The notes under the pieces: model-generated | The model's input: only the letters and a program-made list of their open reading frames with translations | The model's database searches: none | What the model was told of the DNA's origin: nothing | Translations under genes and position numbers: made by a program | NCBI GenBank assembly: GCA_945957185.1 | Contig: CAMFKA010000006.1 | Location: forward strand, 1-22,616 | DNA from: an uncultured Chlamydiaceae bacterium | GTDB lineage: Bacteria; Chlamydiota; Chlamydiia; Chlamydiales; Parachlamydiaceae | Direction: 5' to 3' | Length of the DNA: 22,616 nt | Part shown: piece by piece, positions 1-8,305 of the stretch | Position numbering within the stretch: position 1 is the first letter of the stretch | How the letters are laid out: every line of letters begins with the position of its first letter

Positions 1-1227
1 CCAGAAGTTGGTATTTCCACGACCGATTTGTGTAAAAGTTTCACCCAAAACGTTACCGTTACCGATTCCGGAAGCATCGCGGTCAGGAACGGCTTTCGCT
101 TCAACCCATTGGAACATGGATTCAAAGGACCAATCGCCCTCTTTGCTTACGTCTCCGCCAAGAAGGAATCCGGCGTACCAGCCCCAGTTTTTTCGACCCA
201 TGCTATCATCAACTGCCACTGCAAGAGGATTTGTGCTAGAAACGTGAAATCCACGTTTGTTAGCAGCGTGGTTACAAGCAGCAGCTGCGTAAACTCTCAA
301 TGGTTGATTGAGTGTGTAGCAGCTAGGCTTAAAGCTGTAACCAATTGTCCACTGAGATACGAGGAACTGAAAAGCCCACTGTTTAGTGAAGCAGCGGTTC
401 TTACGGTTGAATCTCCAGTCGATCAGAGAGTACTTGAGGTCTAATCCTGTACCACAAATTTTCTTAAACCCTACTTCAGCACCATATGCAAACTGTTTTA
501 CGCGTTCGTCGACGACAAAGCCGATCATGCGGGAGTAAACTTCAGAAACATCTTTCCATTTTCCATCATAGCGAAGAACAATCCCGTCGCAACGGCTGAG
601 GAATTGAATTTCCGAATCAAAAATTTTATAGATGTTACCACGACGACCGATTTCAACTTCAAAAAGGTTATCATCGTCTTTATAGATTTGGTAACCGATA
701 TAAGCTTGCTTTAGAGCGATATCTTCTACGTTACCGCTACCATGCCAGCCACGTGGGTCAATGCTACAAGCAATCCCGCTATCGTCAACCCCCATAGAGT
801 TGTCAAATTGAAGGTGTGCAACAGCCCATGTGCGGTCTGTATCGTATGTGAAGTGAAGGTTGAACTCTGCGTCAAAGTCGTTGTGAGCAACAGGAAGTTT
901 CGATCCGACAGGATAAACTTCACCGTTAGGGCCTACGTAGTTACCCAAAGCTGTTGTTGTTGCTCCGCGACCGCGAAGCTTTTGACCGTTCAAGGTTTCG
1001 TTCATATTACGCCATTCAGCATGAATGTCGGCGTCGATTGTAATTTCCGCTCCATCTTTCACAAATTCGATCATTTTCTTTTGATCAAGAAAATCGCGTA
1101 ATGTATCGGAATCGCGTTCGTTAATTTCGCTGTCGTATCTTCCTGGATTCATATCCTGTGCTTGCAGAGTGACTGCAGAGAAGGCTATCGCAAAGAAAAA
1201 TGCGGTTGCGGTTTTCAGTATTTTCAT
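1..1227 (-). CDS. Porin-like outer-membrane beta-barrel protein, 3' end cut by window edge
   Basis: An open frame of 409 codons runs from an ATG at 1227 to the left edge without a stop, so the C-terminus lies outside. A GGAG ribosome binding site (1234-1237) is well placed. Residues 1-23 form a classic signal peptide with a hydrophobic core and an LQA cleavage-like site. A short polar, possibly coiled segment (about 35-58) follows, then alternating aromatic/polar stretches such as EFNLHFTYD, HLQFD and WTIGYSF typical of outer-membrane strands. Six cysteines are visible (154, 213, 258, 279, 303, 318), which fits the disulfide-linked envelope proteins of Chlamydiae. The style resembles the MOMP-like/Pom porins of environmental chlamydiae and LbtU-type porins, but I cannot assign the subfamily. 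Role inferred: diffusion channel or structural protein of the outer membrane. Transcription is divergent from the kinase-like gene. Confidence 0.7.
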   Translation of the reverse strand, partial: MKILKTATAFFFAIAFSAVTLQAQDMNPGRYDSEINERDSDTLRDFLDQKKMIEFVKDGAEITIDADIHAEWRNMNETLNGQKLRGRGATTTALGNYVGPNGEVYPVGSKLPVAHNDFDAEFNLHFTYDTDRTWAVAHLQFDNSMGVDDSGIACSIDPRGWHGSGNVEDIALKQAYIGYQIYKDDDNLFEVEIGRRGNIYKIFDSEIQFLSRCDGIVLRYDGKWKDVSEVYSRMIGFVVDERVKQFAYGAEVGFKKICGTGLDLKYSLIDWRFNRKNRCFTKQWAFQFLVSQWTIGYSFKPSCYTLNQPLRVYAAAACNHAANKRGFHVSSTNPLAVAVDDSMGRKNWGWYAGFLLGGDVSKEGDWSFESMFQWVEAKAVPDRDASGIGNGNVLGETFTQIGRGNTNFW

Positions 1228-1263
1228 GAAATTCTCCAATAGTAATGATAAATCGTGAGCAAC

Positions 1264-1293
1264 ATTATTACGCGTTGGTCATGAAAAAGTCAA
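1264..1293 (-). promoter_or_regulatory. Vegetative-type promoter of the porin gene
   Basis: Read on the minus strand, TTGACT (1293-1288) is followed after 18 bases by AATAAT (1269-1264), close to the sigma-70/sigma-66 consensus (5/6 at each box). Transcription would start near 1257, giving a leader of roughly 30 bases with the GGAG site. No experimental support is available. Confidence 0.55.
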
Positions 1294-1318
1294 TACATTT
1301 GAGACTCATTGCATAAAT

Positions 1319-1452
1319 ACCACTGAGCCGGTGAGAACACTGAGGATTTTGTGAGAACTATGAGAGTGGTCATAATTAAGTTTTAATTTACATAACGAAC
1401 CTTGTACTCTCTCCAGCTCAGCCTTCCTCTGTGATCTCAGTGGCTCGGTGGT
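1319..1452. repeat. Imperfect 27-bp inverted repeat in the intergenic region, MITE-like
   Basis: Bases 1319-1345 and the reverse complement of 1426-1452 match at 22 of 27 positions by my alignment; both begin ACCAC(T/C)GAGCC. The arms are about 80 bases apart. Within the left arm region a GTGAGAAC-type unit recurs at 1331-1344 and 1351-1364 (two mismatches in 14). The units have an octamer rhythm of the form xxCACTGAG. This fills most of the 307-base gap between the porin and the kinase-like gene. No transposase and no clear target duplication are seen. Confidence 0.5.
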
Positions 1453-1534
1453 TAATTACGCAAAATATTTTGCTCTTTAAGGTTTTTTTCGTAACAATTG
1501 ATAGCAATCACAAAACTTTACATCTTGAGGCATC

Positions 1535-2683
1535 ATGGCGTCAATATCATCTACAGTCCAATATGGAAATGACTTATCACCACCACAATCGTTTACGTTT
1601 GGTCAAGTTCGGCAACGTCTCGTCGCATGGATGCCTCATGATCGCGAATACCAAGTGATGCAAAACATCGCGCATTTCATTTTAGCAAATTATACCAGCT
1701 TAAAAACCCCCTTAGATATAGACCAATCCAATATTTGCTTCATAGCAAGCGACCCAAATAGATCAGGAAGAGGGCGTTCATTTATTTACGACCGCACTCT
1801 CGACCTATTTCTTGTGTTATTCAATAAAAAACGTCGCGGAGATTTGTTGATCGGGAGTGGATCAAATAAAAAGTTAACGTTTGCATTAGACCCTATTCGC
1901 AATCGCGTTTACGCCTCTGCAGGAATCATCCCCTTCAATGACAATGGGCTTATCAATACAGAATTGACAAAAGGGGTAACAGAAGATGAGTGTTTGGGAT
2001 ACGATCTCACCAAAGGACTACACGGCTTTATGCAGCTTGTCACCAGTGTGTCATACATATCAAAAAAATACGGCCTTAAAACTCGATTTATCACAGATTA
2101 TGTCTGTGGGGGAACATTATTAGAAAATTTTGGGAACATCCATAGTCATCATAAGAAAGATATCACTGTATCACTTTTAAAGTCCCTCAAGGAGCTCCAC
2201 GCCAAAAAATTAATTCATCGCGATCTCAAACCATCAAATATCGTTTTACAAAAAAACGAAGATGGAACCGTTTTACCATTGATCTGTGATTTGGGTTCTG
2301 TGTGTTCACTTTATGATCGTAAAAGACGACTATCTTGCTACACCTCTAACTGGTGGGTTTCTCCTGAATTGGCGAGAACACAATTACACTATTATACCGC
2401 ACATCAAATTGAAACACATTCCACTGAAGCCTTGGATTTGTGGCAACTCGGTCTGATTCTTTTTCAGCTTTGGTTAAATGAAGCGCCCCCATGGTTTATT
2501 GAGGGAAGTGATGATGAAGTTTACCAAGCCCTTTGCGATAACGATCTCTTCTTCAAGAATCACCCAATTCTTAAGGATAGTGATGAGCCCATCCACAAAC
2601 TGATATCAGGTTTATTGAGCAACGATGCTAAAGCGAGAAACTGCGCGCGTCTCGCTTGGTCAGCTATACAGTTTCATTGGTAA
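1535..2683 (+). CDS. Ser/Thr protein-kinase-like protein with non-canonical active site
   Basis: The 382-residue protein shows an eukaryotic-type kinase fold. A glycine-rich-loop-like GSGSNKK (107-113) precedes a hinge-like ITDYVCGGTLLENF (186-199). The catalytic loop HRDLKPSN spans 228-235 (D230, N235). The metal-binding motif is DLG (252-254) instead of DFG, an activation-segment end WVSPEL lies at 274-279, and the helix F motif DLWQLG at 301-306. The position expected for the VAIK lysine appears to be alanine (VYASAG, around 129), so ATP anchoring may be altered. About 100 residues precede the kinase domain. No signal peptide or membrane segment is visible. The ATG is preceded by a TTGAGG site; an in-frame GTG reading further upstream is a different frame. 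Environmental chlamydiae carry many kinase-like host-interaction proteins, so an effector or signalling role is an inference. It overlaps convergent tag by 20 bases. Confidence 0.75.
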   Translation: MASISSTVQYGNDLSPPQSFTFGQVRQRLVAWMPHDREYQVMQNIAHFILANYTSLKTPLDIDQSNICFIASDPNRSGRGRSFIYDRTLDLFLVLFNKKRRGDLLIGSGSNKKLTFALDPIRNRVYASAGIIPFNDNGLINTELTKGVTEDECLGYDLTKGLHGFMQLVTSVSYISKKYGLKTRFITDYVCGGTLLENFGNIHSHHKKDITVSLLKSLKELHAKKLIHRDLKPSNIVLQKNEDGTVLPLICDLGSVCSLYDRKRRLSCYTSNWWVSPELARTQLHYYTAHQIETHSTEALDLWQLGLILFQLWLNEAPPWFIEGSDDEVYQALCDNDLFFKNHPILKDSDEPIHKLISGLLSNDAKARNCARLAWSAIQFHW

Positions 2684-3242
2684 AAGACGTTTTCCAGCAA
2701 GTTTTGCAGTGGTCGTCCACGAGACCAACGGCTTGCATATATGCATAGATGATCGTCGACCCCACAAATGTCATCCCTCGTTTTTTTAAATCTTTTGAAA
2801 GACGATCGCTGACAGGGGTTTTGCAGGGAGATTCTTTAATCGAATTCCATCGATTGACGATGGGTTTGTGGTCGACATAGCTCCACAAGTAGTGATCGAA
2901 CGAACCAAACTCTTTTTGAATCTGCAAAAACACTTTTGCGTTTTGCCTTGCGCCATACACTTTTAAACGATTTCGTATAATCCGCGCATCCAGCAGCAAT
3001 TGCTCTAATTCCTCATCAGACATTGCTGCAACTTTTTTAGGGTCGAATTGATGGAATAATTTACGGTAATTTTCTCGGCGCTTAAGCACTGTTTCCCAGC
3101 TAAGACCTGCTTGTGCGCCTTCTAATATCAGCATCTCAAAAAGATGCCTATCGTCATGAACAGGGATGCCCCATTCATTGTCGTGATAGTCGGCATAGAA
3201 CTCTTTCCCTTTGCCATCTCCAAAGCAACGCTTCTTTTCCAT
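2664..3242 (-). CDS. tag: DNA-3-methyladenine glycosylase I
   Basis: This enzyme removes 3-methyladenine from alkylated DNA in base-excision repair in the cytoplasm. The 192-residue length is normal for Tag. Diagnostic features are the N-terminal RCFG, HDNEWG, LILEGAQAGLSWETVLKRRENYR (from 38), the probable catalytic-site Glu41, and a zinc site formed by Cys6, His20, His178 and Cys182. The HxxxC spacing at the C-terminus equals the H175/C179 pair of E. coli Tag. The start lies 7 bases after the stop of the LplT-like gene on the same strand, suggesting one transcription unit. The 3' end overlaps the last 20 bases of the kinase-like gene. Confidence 0.95.
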   Translation of the reverse strand: MEKKRCFGDGKGKEFYADYHDNEWGIPVHDDRHLFEMLILEGAQAGLSWETVLKRRENYRKLFHQFDPKKVAAMSDEELEQLLLDARIIRNRLKVYGARQNAKVFLQIQKEFGSFDHYLWSYVDHKPIVNRWNSIKESPCKTPVSDRLSKDLKKRGMTFVGSTIIYAYMQAVGLVDDHCKTCWKTSFTNETV

Positions 3243-3249
3243 AACTTCT

Positions 3250-5025
3250 TTATGCAGGTTGTTCCTCTTCCTCAGGAATTGGAAGCGGATTATTTAGACT
3301 CATTCCAATGGAAACTGTAGCAGGAACGCGTATTTTTGCTAAGAGCTTATCCAAAAATGGAGAGCTGGATTCTTTGTCCCCTTTATCAATTTTAACGGGA
3401 ATGAGCGGATAATGATTGTCCTCCAGAATCTGGACAAATGCGGGAGACTCTTTTAATTTTTCCAACTCTTCACAAATATCGTCGTTGTGAACGAATAGAC
3501 AGACCGAATACCCCTTTTTTAGGGCTTTTTGGATCTCTTTCACTTGCTCATCACTATTTTCATGGAACTCCAATGATGGAAAAAACACTACGCGTAATAA
3601 TCCATACATACGTCGCAACCATTTGGTGTGGTCCTGCTCTCGTTCGATAAAGAAGCGGATTCTCCTGCGCTGAGCGCCCAGGATCAATAAAGTATCGTTC
3701 CATTCAGTGTGTGTGCAAACGTAGACTGCGGGGCGATCGGGAACATTTTCCTGACCAATCAGCCTTGTTTTAAAATGAAGCTTGGAAATCACCATCGCAA
3801 CAAAACGGGAGAGGTAATCAAAATACTGATACCCCAAACCAATTGTCACACCGAGCATGATTGTACCGACGATGGTGAAACCGTGATCGGGATCTAACCC
3901 GATTTCGCTGATCAGATAGATCAAACCGGAGCTTAACAACACTCCGATAAAACTTAAGAAGTTGGTGGCAGCGATGATCTGTCCGCGGAATTTATTGGGA
4001 CTTGCCACCTGGACGTATGAGTCCAATGGAATTTGATAAAGGCCTCCAAAAGCACCGACAACCACAACCAAAGGGATGACTAACGAAAGGCTGTAGGAGA
4101 AGTAATCGAGAAGATAGCAAGAGATAACAACTCCGACCCCTGCGATGGGGACAAGTCCTAATTCAACTGTATTTCCTGATATTTTTGCTGCTAAAATAGA
4201 CCCTAAACCAATCCCAAGGGCTGTTAATAGAAAAAGGTACCCCCCTTGGACATCCGAAAGCCCCAAAGCGTATGCGCCGAAAGGGATCATATTCAATTGC
4301 ACAAAAGACCCTAAAAAAAGAAAAAATGCCGAACCGAAAATAGCAGCCAACAGGGTCGGGGATTTTTGAGCAATTTTCAATGACGAGTAGATCTCCCCCA
4401 AAAAGAAGATGTTAAAGCGTTGATTCGACCCGGAAGGGGGAGTGTATTCGATACAAAAGCTGGTAATCATTCCCACCAAAGCCACTAACGTACAAAAGAG
4501 TGATGCTAAAATAAAATTTCTATCGGTAATGTCTATCAAAAAAGAAGCAAAAAATGTTCCAAGAATGATAGCTAAAAAAGTGAACGACGTCATCATCCCG
4601 TTCGCTTTTGAAATTTTTTCCGATCCGACTAGCTCGGGAATAATCCCATACTTCGAAGGACCAAAAACCGCGCTTTGTGCGGCGAGCAAAAATAAAATTG
4701 CATAGGCTCCCCAGACGCTTTCTGTTGCAAAACAGAGAACCGCGAGCGACATGATCACGAGTTCGAATATTTTTGTGAGCACAATAATATTCCGTTTACT
4801 GCAGCGATCTGCTAAAATCCCTGATGATGCGGAAAATAGTAGGAAGGGAAGAACAAAAACAGCTCCGGTGGTAGCCAGAATCATGGGACTGCTGTCAATT
4901 CCTTGGATACCGACTAAAAAATAAACGGTCAGCAGTTTATAAATATTATCGTTAAGGGCACCCAGAAACTGCGTTACGTTTAAGTAAGTAAACGACGAAA
5001 TTTTTTTAAGCAATGAAAAAAACAT
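3250..5025 (-). CDS. LplT/YgeD-type MFS lysophospholipid transporter fused to PlsC-like acyltransferase domain
   Basis: A 591-residue inner-membrane protein. Residues 1-410 form a 12-segment MFS transporter; the N-terminal TQFLGALNDNIYK (18-30) and ADRCSKRN (72-79) are typical of the LplT family, which flips lysophospholipids across the inner membrane. Residues 420-590 form a PlsC-type domain with motif I HTEWND (H439, D444, the HX4D pair) and a terminal IPV motif (542-544). The FPEGxR substrate motif, expected after the GYSVCLF strand near 511, is replaced by HNDD, so acyltransferase activity is doubtful. The layout equals the first two modules of Aas without the acyl-ACP synthetase part. 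Likely role: retrieval and re-acylation of lysophospholipids. It is divergent from recC (34 bases between starts), an arrangement I recall for ygeD-recC in Chlamydia, and leads into tag. Confidence 0.85.
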   Translation of the reverse strand: MFFSLLKKISSFTYLNVTQFLGALNDNIYKLLTVYFLVGIQGIDSSPMILATTGAVFVLPFLLFSASSGILADRCSKRNIIVLTKIFELVIMSLAVLCFATESVWGAYAILFLLAAQSAVFGPSKYGIIPELVGSEKISKANGMMTSFTFLAIILGTFFASFLIDITDRNFILASLFCTLVALVGMITSFCIEYTPPSGSNQRFNIFFLGEIYSSLKIAQKSPTLLAAIFGSAFFLFLGSFVQLNMIPFGAYALGLSDVQGGYLFLLTALGIGLGSILAAKISGNTVELGLVPIAGVGVVISCYLLDYFSYSLSLVIPLVVVVGAFGGLYQIPLDSYVQVASPNKFRGQIIAATNFLSFIGVLLSSGLIYLISEIGLDPDHGFTIVGTIMLGVTIGLGYQYFDYLSRFVAMVISKLHFKTRLIGQENVPDRPAVYVCTHTEWNDTLLILGAQRRRIRFFIEREQDHTKWLRRMYGLLRVVFFPSLEFHENSDEQVKEIQKALKKGYSVCLFVHNDDICEELEKLKESPAFVQILEDNHYPLIPVKIDKGDKESSSPFLDKLLAKIRVPATVSIGMSLNNPLPIPEEEEQPA

Positions 5026-5059
5026 TTTTTAATATCTCTACTTTATCCTTATAACTATA

Positions 5060-8000
5060 ATGAATTTCGATTTGATTAACAACTTATCCGCTTATTTCAG
5101 TCAATCGACAGAGACTCTTTATGAATATCTGACGAGTAACCTGTTCTCTCCGGAAAAGCCCCCATTCACAAAACGCATCTTGCTAGTTCCTAGCCCTTTA
5201 ATGAAAAGCTGGCTCACCAAAAAAATGGCCGATGACTTGGGCATCGCCATGGGGATCGAGCTCTTTCTATTAGAGAAGGGGATGAAAAAAATTGCGGAGC
5301 TGATGGGAATTTCCACTCCGGTTCTCGTTCCTTCCGTCGATCAACTCTCTTTTGCATTTCAACTTTTAATTCCTAAGCTCGCAGACGATTATCCCTTTTT
5401 AAAGAGTTATTTAACAGAGGGACATGAAAAAAGATTACGATCGCTTGCAAAGGAGATGGCTCAACTTTTTGCAGATTACGGCATTTATGGCGAAAGTTTG
5501 CTGGAAAAATGGAATGAGAATCCAAAACACCATTGGCAAGCAGCCTTGTGGAAACTTATTCGAGAAAATTTTCCGCAATGGGGTCCCGCTTACCAACGTT
5601 ATAGCCAGAGAAATCTTACCCCTCTCATTCCTTTCGAAATCCATCTCTTTGCTATCAGCTTTCTCCCCGCAACCATTATCCGATTTTTAGAATCACTATC
5701 TGTGCCCATCTATTTCTATCATTTATCCCCGACACAAACTTTTTGGGAAGACACGTTGACAGGATCGCAAAGAAGGTTCATGACAAAAATTTTGGAAAAA
5801 AAAGGGGTTTCAGAAGCACAGTTAACTGATTTAGACACCTATCTTAGAAACACGCATCCTCTTTTATCGAATTGGGGAAAGCTCGGACGCATGATGGTAA
5901 AGCAGCTGCCGAGCGATCTACACGCACATGAGGAGTGTTATCCTTTACCGGAAAGTTTATTTCAAATGGATGAGTGGGAAGAACACCTTTATCCCGAAAC
6001 GCGCCCCTCTTCGGCTCCATTGACACTTTTAACGCGCTTACAAGCCGACCTTGTGACCATGCGACCTTCTCCTTCAACTCCAAGCGACTGTGTGCAGGAC
6101 CATACGCTACAAATTCACAAAATGTCCTCAAAGCGCCGAGAAGTAGAAGAAATTTATAACATCCTGATGGGGATTATCGATCGCCACAAAAACGATACAG
6201 CCCCTATTGCCCCTGAGGATATCGTTGTAATGGCCCCGGACATCATGGAATACGCCCCTTACATCGAATCGCACTTTGGGCGCGACGAGAGTGCTCTAGA
6301 GTATCGCCTAATGGACATTGCGCTACCTATGCACGACCCATGCATTCGAGCAGTGCGTAAAATTTTGTCGTTGATAGGTTCTAGGTGGGAATCATCGACG
6401 CTCAAAGATTTGTTGCACTCCGAGCTGCTTCAAAAGAAACTTGGCATCGAAGTTGCCGATGTAGCAAAGCTTCAACGATGGATTGAAGATAATGACGTGA
6501 TTTGGGGAATGGACAAAATTCATCACGCGGAAAGTCTATTGCAAAGTCATTGTAGAGAGGGAATTGAAATCCACCAAGGAACGTGGGATCATTTTTTTGA
6601 GAGAACGCTTCGCGGATTGGTTACCACACACGATGAAGGCGTAGAATTAAAAGATGACGACATCCTCCCTTATCCCAACATAGAACTCAACGATGCAGAA
6701 CTGCTTGGCAAGTGGATTGGAATGCTTCAACATCTCTATAGCGAATTGAAGCAGATGGAAAGCACCGAAACGACTTTATTTGAGTGGTCGAAAATCCTGG
6801 AAGAGCTGTCGATACAATTTCTCGGTTCATTATCGGAAGAGATGGAGCGCATTTTCATAGATCTTCGGCAGCTTGCAACCCCTTTTGAAAATCAGAAATT
6901 TCCTTTTGCAGCTGTTTTAGAGTGGTTTGATTTAAAATTTCAAAACGAAAAAACAAGTTATAGGGAACATCATATCAACTCCGTTAGGTTTTGCTCTCTT
7001 CTTCCCATGCGCGCTATCCCTGCAAAAGTGATCGTCCTTTGTGGAATGTCTGACGGCGCATTTCCGAGGTTAAACATCGAAACCTCACAAAACTGTTTGA
7101 AAGCGGAAGCGAATGCAGACCCCAAACCGAGAGAGGTGGATTTTGATCGCTATCTGATGTTGGAAACGATTCTATCGACACGTGGATACTTAGTCTTTAC
7201 ATACTCGTCTAGGGAGCAAAATGGGGGTCCTTCTCTCATCATCAATGAACTGCTCGACCTCCTAGACAGGTACTATATCATCGACGGTGCGCTTCCGAGT
7301 CAATCCATCGCTTACAATCACGCCTTCCATCGGTACGATCCTCGCTACTTTCAAAACGGCGCGCTTAAAAGCTACTCGACATCGACATATAAAGAAGCAG
7401 AGGCGTTTGCAAACAGCCACAAAGCGCCTCTATCGAGTTTCATCCCAAAATTTGAGGTTACAGCTGTCGAGACTCCCACAGAGGAGATCGTCCTCTCTCT
7501 TAAGGAATTGGAGCGATTGGCGAAAAGTCCCTTAGAGTTCTATTATAAACAGTCGCTTGGGATTCGATTAGAAAAGGAAAATGAGGTCAAAACGGAGCGT
7601 TCATTAACTCTTCACTCCATCGACAAAGCCGTTATTCCAAGGAAATCGATTCGTACCGATCTGAACGAAAACATTTTACGTGCAAAAAAAGAGGGAAAGA
7701 TACCTGAAGGTATTTTAGGAGAGATTTCCGTCAGAACAATTGAATCGCAAACCAAAGAGTTAAAAGAGAACTTGTTGGGTTGCAACATCGACCTTGAAAC
7801 TATTTTTGACTACACCTTTGATAGAATTGTCTTTTCTCCCCCCGGTCTTCCGAAGATTATCCTTTCGGGAACCATTGAAAACATCACGCCTGAAGGATTG
7901 ATCCTTCACAAAGGCAAAAATGAAATGGAAGTGATCTACACAAATATGCCTAAAATACTTCTGTTTCAATACCTTGTAAAGGAACAATTGATTTCAGCAC

Positions 8001-8305
8001 AACCTCTGATCCACTTTTCTGAAACAGGTAAAAGCAAACCGCTCACAGGTTCTACTCCAAAAGAATCGATAGAATTGTATCTCTGTTATTGGAACCAAGC
8101 GCGAGTCAACCCCTCCCCACTGATGCCGAAATGGATTCCATTTCTACTCGATAACGATCCCGAATCCCTGACCAAACGCTTCAACAATTCGTTCGACCCC
8201 ATCTATGATGAATATGAAAAAGCAAACACTAAATTTGATATAGAGCACCTCATGGTTACCCCTTGGATCGAGTTGGCAGGGAGGATTCACAATGCGCCCT
8301 TTTAA
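5060..8305 (+). CDS. recC: RecBCD subunit RecC (exodeoxyribonuclease V gamma)
   Basis: RecC is the scaffold and Chi-reading subunit of the RecBCD helicase-nuclease that resects double-strand breaks. The 1081-residue product is near the family length (about 1120 in E. coli). The N-terminus (ILLVPSPLMKSWLTKKMADDLGIA near 40-63) matches the RecC opening block. The hallmark LLPMRAIPAKVIVLCGMSDG followed by AFPR is at about 650-674, and DRYLMLETILSTRGYLVFTYSSR at about 695-718. No Walker A is present, as expected for the helicase-dead RecC. The chosen ATG has no visible Shine-Dalgarno site, and an in-frame stop lies just upstream (5030-5032), leaving no better start. Its 3' end overlaps recB by 14 bases, indicating translational coupling. 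Confidence 0.93.
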   Translation: MNFDLINNLSAYFSQSTETLYEYLTSNLFSPEKPPFTKRILLVPSPLMKSWLTKKMADDLGIAMGIELFLLEKGMKKIAELMGISTPVLVPSVDQLSFAFQLLIPKLADDYPFLKSYLTEGHEKRLRSLAKEMAQLFADYGIYGESLLEKWNENPKHHWQAALWKLIRENFPQWGPAYQRYSQRNLTPLIPFEIHLFAISFLPATIIRFLESLSVPIYFYHLSPTQTFWEDTLTGSQRRFMTKILEKKGVSEAQLTDLDTYLRNTHPLLSNWGKLGRMMVKQLPSDLHAHEECYPLPESLFQMDEWEEHLYPETRPSSAPLTLLTRLQADLVTMRPSPSTPSDCVQDHTLQIHKMSSKRREVEEIYNILMGIIDRHKNDTAPIAPEDIVVMAPDIMEYAPYIESHFGRDESALEYRLMDIALPMHDPCIRAVRKILSLIGSRWESSTLKDLLHSELLQKKLGIEVADVAKLQRWIEDNDVIWGMDKIHHAESLLQSHCREGIEIHQGTWDHFFERTLRGLVTTHDEGVELKDDDILPYPNIELNDAELLGKWIGMLQHLYSELKQMESTETTLFEWSKILEELSIQFLGSLSEEMERIFIDLRQLATPFENQKFPFAAVLEWFDLKFQNEKTSYREHHINSVRFCSLLPMRAIPAKVIVLCGMSDGAFPRLNIETSQNCLKAEANADPKPREVDFDRYLMLETILSTRGYLVFTYSSREQNGGPSLIINELLDLLDRYYIIDGALPSQSIAYNHAFHRYDPRYFQNGALKSYSTSTYKEAEAFANSHKAPLSSFIPKFEVTAVETPTEEIVLSLKELERLAKSPLEFYYKQSLGIRLEKENEVKTERSLTLHSIDKAVIPRKSIRTDLNENILRAKKEGKIPEGILGEISVRTIESQTKELKENLLGCNIDLETIFDYTFDRIVFSPPGLPKIILSGTIENITPEGLILHKGKNEMEVIYTNMPKILLFQYLVKEQLISAQPLIHFSETGKSKPLTGSTPKESIELYLCYWNQARVNPSPLMPKWIPFLLDNDPESLTKRFNNSFDPIYDEYEKANTKFDIEHLMVTPWIELAGRIHNAPF

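Noticed and set aside
726..923. Minus-strand 65-residue frame inside the porin gene, hydrophobic in places
   Set aside because: It lies in another frame of the same strand as the porin, has no ribosome binding site, and the porin frame is open with a signal peptide and good start.
1431..1658. 75-residue plus-strand frame from a GTG overlapping the kinase start
   Set aside because: It falls in a different frame from the kinase, begins inside the inverted repeat and has no protein-like features.
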